Part shown: piece by piece, positions 46,911 through 57,500 of the stretch | Layout: each line of letters opens with the position of its first letter | How positions within the stretch are numbered: position 1 is the first letter of the stretch | DNA from: Mesostigma viride | Taxonomy: Eukaryota > Streptophyta > Mesostigmatophyceae > Mesostigmatales > Mesostigmataceae | Reading direction: 5' to 3' | DNA: 64,000 bases | Assembly (NCBI GenBank): GCA_009746045.1 | Contig: RPFO01000067.1 | Coordinates: 23,501-87,500, forward strand | Translations under genes and position numbers: made by a program | Notes under the pieces: generated by a model | Seen by the model: the letters and a program-made list of their open reading frames with translations, nothing else | The model's database searches: none | Told to the model about the DNA's origin: nothing

Positions 46911-47268
46911 TTTAGATCAGTATGGTGTTAGGTCAGTGGTCGCGGCTTCACTCACCCCCACCCGGCGGATGATGTGAGTAGGAGTACTACTCACTGCCGG
47001 TCACGCCGGCAGATGGAGTTGTCATTTGCTAAGAAGTGAGACAACCATGGATTCATTTATTCATTCTTTCATTCGTGAACGCGCGGCTCTGGGTATGCCC
47101 CTAAAAACCCTCAGGCTCCGGGAGAAGTCTTTATATTCTCCGAGATCGCGGCCGGTTAGCATGCGGCAACCTTGGACCCCCACACCGCCGCCCGGCCTAT
47201 AACAGGATGCTCCGACAGGTCGATCCTGAATATAAGGTTTTCCAAGTGACTGTAGGTCATTAGAGTCT
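46911..47268. other. Junction between LINE fragments
   Basis: No gene supported. Minus frame 47061-47345 partly overlaps RT-like sequence on the other strand. Confidence 0.35.
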
Positions 47269-47455
47269 TTGTACCAGGGTATGCCTGGCATTTCGGACGA
47301 GATTAGGCAGCGTAGGATAGCATTTGTAGGACATCTTGCTCGCACCAGTCAGGTCGATCGACACCGCCCTTGGTCTGGCCGGCCCCCAGCGGCTCGGCCA
47401 ACCAGGGCCGCGGCACATCCTGACCTGGCCCGGCCCCAAGAACATTCCCAGAAGA
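47269..47455 (+). mobile_element. LINE RT C-terminal fragment, plus orientation
   Basis: Encodes YQGMPGISDEIRQRRIAFVG and HLARTSQVD, matching the C-terminal zone of the minus element at 44640-44740 but in opposite orientation. Confidence 0.8.
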
Positions 47456-47473
47456 CCTTATTAAAGCTAGGTA

Positions 47474-48319
47474 ATTAATTAATTAAACTCGTGCTCCCGT
47501 TGGGGAGTCACGGAGCACCGAAGTGCTTTTAATCCCTGTGTGTGCACAACAGGAGAAAGGGCAGAGACCCCCAGTCTCCTTCATGCCTAAGGCATGCCAC
47601 AGCTGCATTCGGGCGCGCTAGCTAAACGGACACGCTAACGATCCGGCAGCCTGTGGGTGCAATAAGACCCATGTGAGCATATCATAACAAGGAGCGTGGG
47701 CAAGTAATCTGATCGAAGCCAGGACGTAGCATGGCTGTACAAGGACGAAGCTAAGGCTATGGCTGGTTGTGTACCGTGCGTTAGCGGTGCACGTGACTAG
47801 CTAGGTAAGGTGGCACAACTAGGCAAAAGCTAGGTAAACCTGCCATCAATTAATTAATTAGTTCATTAGGAACATAACTCCGTTGGGAGTACATGAAGCA
47901 CATATCCCTGAGAAGGGGCATATGGCTTTTAATACATTCTGGGCTACTTCCTGCAAGGGTGGGAATGTAAGCTACCCTTGCTCTAGAGGTGCGCCAGGGC
48001 ACCTGCACCCCCATGATCTATCAAGCTATGCCCAGCTAAGGGGGAGCCTGTCATGTGGGGGAAGATCATCATGGCTATACAAGAGCTAGGGCATGGCGTC
48101 TCAACAGAGAGCATCTCTCTGCATAGGCATAGCATGGCAAAATTCAATTAATGCAACATCCATGGGAGGTCCAATTATAGGCATGGCTTGGCTAAATTCT
48201 GAAGGCATTGATGATCATCCATGGGGGCCATTATGGGGGCACATGCGCGTGGGCCACATGCTAGGCTAAGCCTGACTAATCTACACTACTGGTATATATT
48301 CCCTAATCTGAGATGAGGG
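47474..48319 (-). mobile_element. LINE 3' fragments, two (TTAA)n-tailed copies
   Basis: 47474-47760 matches 15890-16100 plus flanks. 47850-48319 repeats the 43740-44160 type 3' UTR (CTCCGTTGGGAGTACATG, GAGAAGGGGCATATGGC). Confidence 0.75.
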
Positions 48320-48478
48320 TGCCGGTGCCCTTGAGGCACCTAGAGCAAGTGCTGCTTACATTCCACTCTTGCAGGAAGTAGCCTAGAATGTATTAAAAGC
48401 CATATGCCCCTTCTCAGGGATATGTGCTACATTGACTCCCAAAGGAGTGATGTTGATAATTAATTAATTAATTAATTA
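48320..48478 (+). mobile_element. LINE 3' end, plus orientation, (TTAA)n tail
   Basis: Reads CATATGCCCCTTCTCAGGGA, ACTCCCAAAGGAGTGATG and ends in TTAATTAATT, the reverse of the neighbouring 47.9-kb copy. The two form a large inverted repeat. Confidence 0.8.
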
Positions 48479-50150
48479 ATCTGAGGTGGCAGGAGGTGCC
48501 TGCCAGGGCTTGTGGTCAACGTGGATGACCGCCCCCCTCCAGCTAGTAAACCGGCTTCCCCCCTGCATGCGCTCTGCCGGAGCTGAAGGTAGGTCGGCCA
48601 TAGCTCGCGTCGCCGCTGTTGCTGGGCCAGGGTCAAGTCGTAGTCCAGCGTGAAGCGAGTCTCCGAGAGCTTCTTGCGGCATTTAAGGAACGCCAGCTTG
48701 TCCGCCATGTACTTAAAGGTGAGGAGCACGGGTGCCGGGCCAGCCTTACCCGGCCGCGCGCGGGGGAGGCGGACAGCCGACATCCGCAGCTCACCAGTGA
48801 GTTGCATGGGGGTGCCCAAGAATGTTGCGCTTAAATGCCGTGAGAAGGCTCGTCGAGTGCCGGCTGGTCGAAGTGCTTGACGATGACATTGTGGCTGCGC
48901 TGGGTGATGTCGGCCTCCTCGCGAAGGTCGAGGGCTTGTTGCTTGAGTTGTGCCGCGATCAGTGGTGGAGGTGGTGGAGGTGGTGTGAAGTCCGCCCAGG
49001 TGGAGGGAGCATCACCGGCCGGGCCAGCAGGTGCCGGCTGGGCGCGCAGCCGTGTGTCCTTCACCGCCCGGGCGGTGAGGCCGGCGGTGTCATGCAAGCA
49101 TGCACTCAAGCTAGGGCGGTGGCAGTGGCTTGAAGGCGTACGTTGGTCGAGGTCGAGGAGCTGGGCTTTGATGTGGGCAGTGGAGGCGGAAATGGCAGTG
49201 GAGGTGGAGGCGGCGGCACCTGGTGGAAAGGTGAGGAAGTTCAGTAGCCAGCGTGCATGCCGCCCATTGCTGCCACATCGGCGGCAAGCTGGGGGGTCAC
49301 GTGCTGCTGAAAGGCTTCCGTAAGGATGGAACGGAGTGTGCCGGGGGGCGGAGATGGATGGAGCCCAGCCAGATCTCGCCATCAGAGTGCATGAGAAGGG
49401 AGTTGAGGATGGTGCTGTGCTGGAGGTGGGGGCGGTTGCACCCGAACAGAACGCTGGTGTTGTGCCACCAGCTGCCGTCCGGGGTGATGAGGCGGTCGAT
49501 GCTGTGGAGATGGAGGCACAGGTCGTAAAGCGATCGAGGCGTTACTAGTCCCCGTAGAAGATGCAGCGCAGAGCACTGGCCGGGGACATGTTGGTCCAGT
49601 CGTGATCATCGACCTTGAAAGGTTCGGGCCGAAAGCGCGATCCTGAGGGGCGTGAACTTAGACGCTCCTGTTTTGTCGGCTGGGCGGCTGCGTTTAGGGT
49701 CAGGCGATGCCGATGGCGAGGTATTAAGCCCGGGCGGGTTCGGGGCGACCACCAGTGCGCGACTAGTGTCACCGCTGCCTGCCGGACCTGAGGGCGAAGC
49801 TGCAGCCGGAGCTGCAGACGCGGGATGTTCATGGCTTAGCTCCGATCGACGGCAGCCGCCAGGCTGCGTTGCGTCGGATACGAGCATTTGCTCGTCATAA
49901 TATTGCGTATAATGGCGTCGATCGGGAAAATATATCAGGGTGCGCGTCTTAGAAGACGCCGTGGTGCTTTGCGTAATAGCTGCAGGCTGGTCACAATACT
50001 TCGTTACAGCTGTAACCGATGCTAGTAGCAGATGCGCCTAGAAAAGACGCTACGGTTGCAAGTGATCTGACTGCATTTGGGGCTCAGACGCAAAAGTTCT
50101 GAGCTCCGCCGTCAGCAATGTCCGCTCGTGGCTCGTGGCTCGTTCATCCT
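48479..50150 (-). mobile_element. LINE ORF1 unit, most complete copy
   Basis: The minus strand runs from a CGTGGCTCGTGG 5' zone (50115-50150) through a proline/alanine-rich N-terminus (49606-49887), a middle part with QLKQQALDLREEADITQRSH (48831-49382) and the C-terminal TFKYMADKLAFLK...RRRELWPTYLQLR (48472-48819). Frames change between these blocks. It is the unoccupied counterpart of the Copia insertion site. ORF1 proteins of LINEs bind the element RNA. Confidence 0.75.
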
Positions 50151-50189
50151 AAAACCTGCCATGAACTACATATCCAGATGTTGCTGGCC

Positions 50190-50500
50190 GACCTACGGTG
50201 GTCCCAGCTCAGTTTGAACACCGCATTCACTCCCTCTCTCTTCTTTGGACTGCTATGCAGAACAAAAAGAGGTGGCTGAAGATTGTCCAGGCTCACACGC
50301 TGTGGGCAAGCCCCCTCCCCCCATGCGGAAGGGGCGTTTCGCTGAGTAGCCGTAGTTAGGATTTTCTTGACTAGATAGCTTAGTTAGGTTAGTTCGATTA
50401 CGTGGCTTCGCCCACCTCCACCCATCCAGCAAGGAAGACGTGCTACATGATCTCCCAACGGAGTCATGTTATAATTTAATTTAATTTATTTTAATTTTAA
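50190..50500 (+). mobile_element. LINE RT C-terminus and 3' end, AATTT tail
   Basis: SQFEHRIHS-type sequence (50205 on), VGKPPPP tail, then CCCAACGGAGTCATGTTATA and (AATTT)n at about 50472-50495. Confidence 0.75.
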
Positions 50501-50519
50501 CCAGGTAGACACCTCCTCC

Positions 50520-51815
50520 TATATTGCAGGTACGTCCCCTAGCTTGTCCCGTCACAACCGGCCACGTACTACCAAACTTGTGCGCGCCCCCCACCCGGCC
50601 GACGGCGGCACGATCATCCCGGACCTATCAGGGATCGCGCCACCATGCCCTTTACAGAAGGGTGTGTGGCAGGGCTGCGTGCTGTCGCCCTACCTGTTCA
50701 TTATTGTGGTCGAATACGTAATGATTCAGGCGCGCAAGCGATTTGCCCGCATCGTGGGTAGAGATCCAGGGGTGCAGGTCGAGAACCATTTCTGGCATGC
50801 CAGGGCGGAAACGGAGATTCGGCTGGCGGACATCATCTATATATGCAGACGACACCACCCTCTTCGAGGACACTGAGCACGTGCAGACGTGGCTTGACTG
50901 CCTGGCAATCGAGGCCCACGCAGTATAGGGCTTGAGGTCAGCAAGAAGACCGAGGCTCTGGCGATTGGGCTCACTCAGCCACCGCCTGCCCTGTTTCTCC
51001 TTGACGGCTCTCGAGTCCTGTATCGGGACCGCGTCGATCAAGTCGCTGGGCAGCCTCGGCTCCCCAGCTGCGAGGCTGATGTGGACCACCGCATCTCCCT
51101 CGCCTGGCACGCATCTCCCTCGCCAATACCGGGCCCTGTGGCGCAAGCCCCTGGGCAAGATAGAGAAACAGGACCTGCTTAAGGTCCTCGTCCTCCCTGT
51201 TCTTACGTACGGGGCCGAGACGTACGTGGACCCTCACCGCCGACCTGGCCCGCAAGCTGGACGGCGCGGTCACCAACATGCTGCGATCCATTTAATTCCG
51301 AGTAGGCTATGCTGCTAGCTCATGTTCGCAATGAGGACCTGTACCTCGGCATGCCATATATCACCAGCACCAACCAGGTAGCCACACATCACGTGGCCGG
51401 CCCCCGCGGGACTGCGCCCAGCTCAGCCTGGCCGGCACCTCCTTACGTGGGCCGGCCGGGCCCAGCAATGCTCGCCGCCGCAAGGCCCGCACCAAGTCAA
51501 AGAACAGCTAGTCGCAGACATGGGGGGGCTAGGTCTCTCCGTGATTTGGAACAAGATGATGGACAAGGCCAAGTCGGGCCCAGGTCATAGAGGACAACGA
51601 AACCCCTCCCGTGGGGAAGCGCCCGCGTGTGCAAACATACGGGTCCAAGCACGCCAGACAGGCCCCCTAGGGTAGCGAGCTTGGCTTATGATGTTGTAGA
51701 TATAGATGTTGTAGATCGATTAGACCGGTAGGACTGTTTCCATCCATCCATCCATCAGGGTTAATGGTCCGTGACTCCCCAACGGGAGCACGAGTCTAGT
51801 TAATTAATTAATTAA
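50520..51815 (+). mobile_element. LINE RT fragment, plus orientation, with 3' end
   Basis: Contains GVWQGCVLSPYLFIIVV (about 50660-50710), a YADDTTL-like region (about 50845-50865), C-terminal MPYITSTNQV and GKRPRVQT (about 51610), then GACTCCCCAACGGGAGCACG and a (TTAA)n tail to 51815. Many frame breaks. Confidence 0.82.
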
Positions 51816-51846
51816 CATCAGGGATGTAATCATAGGGGATGTAATC

Positions 51847-52090
51847 ATAGGGGCTAGAAACACACGCCCTGATCAAGCATGCTGTTTCCGGCCCCACCGT
51901 CTAGGTCATCTAGTCGCTCCACACGTAAGCCAGCCATAATTTCAATGCACAAGGATACACATTTCCATCACCATTCATCTTCATCATCCTGAACGACTCG
52001 AAAACGCGGAAAAGATAACGGCAGGCTCGAGCTACCATGGTCCGGATTCTCCCGACTTCTGGCCTGCGCTGGTTGTCTCTTTGATAGGGG
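51847..52090 (+). mobile_element. SINE-like element, 230 bp, with 7-bp target duplication
   Basis: ATAGGGG at 51847-51853 and 52084-52090 flank 51854-52083, nearly identical to 11220-11451. The 3' end is GGTTGTCTCTTTG. Fixed 3' end plus variable 5' truncation points to LINE-driven retroposition. Confidence 0.88.
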
Positions 52091-52099
52091 ATCACTGAG

Positions 52100-53160
52100 G
52101 CTTAAATTCACAGGCCGGATAAATATTATAGAGTAATTAAATATTTTCCGAAGGTAGCAAAATCCTTTCAAATAGTATACTTCCTCGAGAGGGAGGGCGA
52201 GTTTCAAATGTATTTAAGGGAATTTTTTGGCGCCAAAAAATTCGCGCCGGAGCCGAAGGTCACAAATTTCACGTGCACGGTGCGCGCACCCCTTGCGGAA
52301 GTGGCCATGGCGACTGCGTTCAGGCGAAACTACCACACTAAGGCAGGCGAAATGCAAAAATTTTACTCGAATCTAAAAGGAGATGAGTTTATGATGTTAG
52401 TTTGTGGCGGAAATCAGCTGGTTTACAATATCGCTGTTTTTTTTTTTACCGGGTATATTTCCACCACAAAGCGGGGAGCTTCTAAATATAATTAAATACT
52501 TGGGCGCAAAAATAGGAGCACGTCAAATATATTTAAATACTTCCCCTGAAATTTTTGTCGCGGCTAAATATATTTAAATATTATTTAAATACTTTAGCCA
52601 ACAGCTCAGCTATAGTTTAGAGATCTTTGCTTACATTTTTTCCGGCCGGGCGCGGCACATGATGGGGTGACGACCTTCGCGTGTACTGTACTGTACAGTA
52701 GCGAGTGGCCGCCAGGCTGGAAAGGGGGGTTGTGGGCGCTGGGGGGTGTTGGAAAGGTTCCCGATTTTGCGGTTATATATGTATATACTACCCAAGATAT
52801 CTCAAAGAGACAACATCTAAATATACACCAGGGTATTTACAAATATATGCATTTAAATTTTATTTAAACATATTTAAATATTTTATTCATTACACGGATC
52901 CTCGCAAAATACATTTAAATATTTTTCTGTCTTGTAAGCGCACGCGTAAATATATTTAAATATTTTTGCGCCACTCGGGATCGTCAGCAAATGTATTTAA
53001 ATACTTTTGCTGGGTCCGGCAACCCTTTGCAAATGTATTTAGAGGTATAAATATTCAGTATTTCAATAAATCTTTCTATTTTAAATCCATAAATATCATT
53101 TATGTTTATCCGGCCTGTGAGGCTTTTCGGCCTTCATGGGGAAAAAAGATCGTCGGTCTT
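52100..53160. other. AT-rich block rich in TATTTAAATA palindromes
   Basis: About 15-20 ATTTAAATA-type motifs lie in 1 kb. 52215-52330 shares GCGCGCACCCCTTGCGGAAG and neighbours with the TTAA element at 8.2 kb. No gene called; the short plus frames are AT-driven. Confidence 0.6.
52799..52818 (-). mobile_element. 12-bp remnant insertion with 4-bp target duplication
   Basis: ATCT at 52799-52802 and 52815-52818 flank CAAAGAGACAAC, the same 3'-terminal remnant as at 25397 and 27688. The duplication is short, so this instance is the weakest. Confidence 0.6.
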
Positions 53161-53880
53161 TTGGTCATGAACTTTGAGTAGAGCTATCATCCAAATGCTC
53201 AGTTGATATGAAGTCGTGGTATTATTGCATATTCTGAAAGCCCTTGAAGTGTACTGATACTCCTAGCAGCTTGGTTGGGGGTATTTGGAGTTGTCGGTGG
53301 CCTGTGAGTTATTATGATTTTTTTCATTTTCCGGCAGGGGTATGAAAGTGCCAAAAATGGGTCAGCGGACTCGGGCTAATTAATTCAAGTTGTAAACACC
53401 CCCCCCCCGGCCTTGATGTGATGAGGGGTCCGACCAATTTCCGGTGAAATGGGTGTTAGTTTATTTCCATATAACAGTTAAGGTGACCCAGGTATGCCAA
53501 AAATAGCCTGAAATGCCTAGTTGTGCCTAAGGGGTCCGACCAATCACTGATGATCCAGGGCTCACATAATCTTACTTTTGTGATTCGATTATACTAAGTT
53601 CTACTACATTCTAATACAATTATACTACTAGTAGAAGTCTAGTAGAGGTCAAATCCAGAGTCTCATGATCTTAAACCTGAGAATCTTAGACATCAAAGGG
53701 GGGGGTTAAGTAATGTACGCCCCCATAATCGCTTTGCCAATGCCAAGGGTCGTACATACGGCGTACCGCATAATGCCGCATGCTCATGTTGGTCTGTTCG
53801 GCGGACAACTTGAGTTCAGCAGACACTTTTTTGGATGGGAACCTTGCGCCGGGCACTGGGCAGTAGGCACCTTAGGGCTG
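53161..53880. other. Intergenic, no gene supported
   Basis: Contains two similar stretches with GGGGTCCGACCAAT (about 53424 and 53530), suggesting a local duplication. Nothing else is recognised. Confidence 0.4.
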
Positions 53881-53966
53881 TGGGCAGCAGAGATTCCATA
53901 AAATCAATATAGAATATGCTAATTAATATAGAATCTAGATAATCAATATAGAATCTCTGCTGCCCA
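53881..53966. repeat. 86-bp hairpin with 16-bp perfect arms
   Basis: TGGGCAGCAGAGATTC and its exact reverse complement bound an AT-rich core containing AATCAATATAGAAT-type repeats. Could be a tiny foldback element or a transcription terminator-like structure. Confidence 0.75.
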
Positions 53967-54555
53967 GATGCGGCGTTGAAATCAACAACAACAACCAGAA
54001 ACAACATCAGTGCGCCGGGCAGCCATTAATAACGGAATTCCCTCAGAATCAGCACGTGGGGGTCGTTGCCACGCGTGCGTGCACGATCAGCTCGTCTCGT
54101 CGAGAGTCGACCTTTATACGGCCATTATTCCCAGCCATCTAAGTTCCTCGTTGTTCAGGCTCTGCCTGACGGATCTGCGAAATTGGGTTTTCGTACGTTT
54201 CGCCTTACGAAAAACCGAATAGGTACCAATCGGTTGCGCACCAGGGATATACCAGATCTCTGCTGAATCCTGGTGATGACGTGGCGCACGCTCCATAATT
54301 TTCTTGGTGCCAGGAAACAGATTCCAGCCGAAACCGCTGCATGTTGCACCTTGAACACACCTGACAATATCAACGATAATTAAATGTAAATCGCCGATTA
54401 GCAAATTATGATGCCTTCGTGAGACCAGACAACTGGAGGTCATGAGATTCCGCTATAACAAATGCTTCCAAGCGAACTATTTATCGACGATGCCCTTATA
54501 GGTGCAATGTCCATCGCTGCCGAACGCCAGCTATATTAGCGAGGTTTTGGCCGAA
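53967..54555. other. Upstream region of the PPC-like gene
   Basis: Overlapping short frames on both strands. Presumably holds the promoter; no motif assigned. Confidence 0.4.
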
Positions 54556-57500
54556 ATGGGTCGTCTGAGGCTCATTTGCCTGACATCAATGTTTCTTTTC
54601 CTGAATTGCCCGCTCGCGAGTGCGGCCGAAATCGGCTCGGATTGCAACTCACCGCTAAGTTTAGGCTGGAGCTCGAGCTCCATTCAGGGCGTGACGGTGG
54701 CGCACGATGCGTCTGAGGCAGTTGCATGCGGGAGCAATCGGACAAATGGCGGGATGGTGTCGTGGTGAGTATGTCTCTTGCGACCCGTCGGCTATTTTCG
54801 CAAATAACTACCTAACCCCTTACCAAAGTATTCAGATTCTCAAGGTACCATTAAGATAACAACAAGACCATGTTTCCTGGCGGATCGTTTTATAAAAGCG
54901 AAGAAACTTATCCGTTCACCAGCATTGCCCGGGAACAAACACGTTGCAGGTATCGAGGTACAACTGTCGAAAATGCGAAGCTGCGAATCACCGCCCCTGC
55001 CGGTACATGGGCATACGTCTTCACCAGCGCCAACGGGAGCTGCGCCAATCTGCAATGCGTCTTTTCGGTGACAGCGGCTGAAGGCTCGAGAACGCTCCCA
55101 CGAGGGACAGTTGTGTTCCTTGCGGTCTCGACCGGCTTACATGCAGCGAACTTTTCACTACAGCTACGAGGTAAGTCCTGTGCAGGCCAATGAGGGAAGT
55201 CCTGCATCCTCGCTGTCGGATGAAGACAGCTTTGTACCTACATCTAGTGCAGAGGACCTAAACACCGTTTCTAACAGAAAGGTTAGATAGGCCAACGGTT
55301 TTGGATACATGCTGCTCTTGTATACATGCTGCTCTTGTTTCTGAGTTGGGCACCAAGCCTGCATGCCATTGTTTTAGGGTCTCGGGACATTGCCTGCCCT
55401 GGGCAGTCGGTAGATTTTCAATTCGATTGTACAAGGCCTGCAGTTCTTTATTACTTAACACGGTTGGCCCTTGGCGTCTATGCCGTCTTGTCAGCCGGCG
55501 CTGCAACATAGAAAGTTAACCCTCAAAGGCCTGTCGAAGGGTTAACTTTCCAAGTTTTAAGGGATCGCCCTCGTGAAGCCTCGTGTATGATGGCCTAGTC
55601 AGCAGGTACTGGCAGTCGGAGCTAGGTGCTGCGGCTTTTGCCTTGGAATGCTTTGTGGTTCACAGGAACTGTGATTGAGTCGGGCACCTGGTTTGAGCTT
55701 GGAATCCCAACAAGTATTGGTTGGCATTCGGCAAACTGCCCCACGTCACGGTGCGTGCCTCTTCGCGCGCTCTGGTTCCTCGTCTACCGCCACCTGGCAC
55801 TAGCCCCACCTGCCATGCGTTATATCCGGTGGCCGGTCTATGTCTTCATTCTTCTTTGATTGTCTTGTGACGAGTTTCCTGCAGCTCCGCTGTAAAGACC
55901 GGTGCCATCTCTTTCCAAAGCACATGTCTCCCAATCCTCTCCCTGCTCCTGTTGCCCAATGTCTACTCATGCTAGGCTTGTGCACCACCCATGCCGAGAA
56001 ACCTTATCGGCCAACGTTATGCAGTGGCCCCACACGAGTGTATGGCAAGACGTACCCCTTCGTAAGCCTGCGGTGTTTCCCTGCCTGCCTGTATCCATGG
56101 CCCCTTGTGGTGCTGGCCCAGCCTGCCGCGCCACATCCCATATTGGAACCGCCGTCCCTGCCTGACGGCTCCCCTGCGCTGCCCACACATACCGTCTCAC
56201 TTGACACACGTATGCTGTCCTTGTGCCTCCTGCCGGGCCACCATGTGCGGGTGACGCGGGGTACGCTGCGGGTGTCGGGCGTCTTTGTCCACACGCACGT
56301 GAGCAGTGGACAAAGTCTTCAACCCGATGGGTAAGTGCCTGCTCCGCCCTCACAGTTCCAGGCTACTGTCTGCATGCCAAGCCCCCGGCCTGCCAAGACA
56401 GCTGCCGGCCCACCATTTTCCCCGCTTACGTCAGTACAATGCTCCCATGCTGGCATGCTCACATGTGCCACCTGGGGAGTCTACCAAAGGGCGTAAGCAC
56501 GATTGTGTACGGAAGCCTACGTATGCAGACAAGAATACCCACACAAGTCGATGGGGTGGCCACCAGGACGTTCCAACATAGCCCAGCGTGGGTGGGTGTT
56601 GGAAAGTAGCCTTGCGGTCGTGCTCGTTCTTGACAGACCACGCCCCTACAGAGCGGGCAGGTGCGAAGGCTGGCTGGGGGCAGGCACCTGGCATTCTGCC
56701 AGCGGCGCGCGGCATCAGGAGGGAGGGGAGGGAGGGAGAAGGAGCGGGGGTGAATGTGCTGGCAAACTGGTAGGCTTCACAGTGGCTTTTGAAAAGGGGT
56801 TGTGCTCCAAAGTCCCTGCCCTGTTTGCTTGTGTATCTCCACACTGTGCCTCGTGAGGGGGCCCAAATGGTGGGCAAACATGCACAAACATAGTGCGGCC
56901 GTTCCTTGGCACCCTAAATGGCCTCATTCTTCAACTGCTGTGGCCCTTTCCCTCTGTGAATGCTGGAAGCCTTGTAAGCGCCATGTAAGCATGACCCATG
57001 TGCCATGCCATGACCAGTGAGAGCGTGCATGGGCATCGATGCTTTGCAGTGTCCAACATCAACCAAGACGGATCACCACTGACCACGCGATCCTAATCCA
57101 GCCCTGCGGTCTTAATCCAGAAATTCCAAATCCAGGTTCTCTGCATCTTAAAACTGAGACATTCTTTAACATGGCAGGGGGGTTGTACCAAGAGGGAACA
57201 CCCTGCGGGTCCTAACACCCTTGTGCCACATACCCTGGGCGCGTACCTGATCTTTCCTGTGCCACGGCCCTCCTGCGCCTGCCCCATGGCCCCGACAGGG
57301 GAGTGCTCCAGCTCACCGCTGACCGCGCTTGGCCCAGCCACCTCGCTCTCGTTTGAAGGCACCAAGGACGACATGCAGATGGCGGACGTGCCACGCTGCC
57401 CAAACTACGTGCCGGGACCAGCCCGCGTCGCCTGGTACGTACGGCGGTGGAACGAAGGAAGCTTTTTTGCATGCGGCGCCGAAGCATGCCTGAGTGGTGG

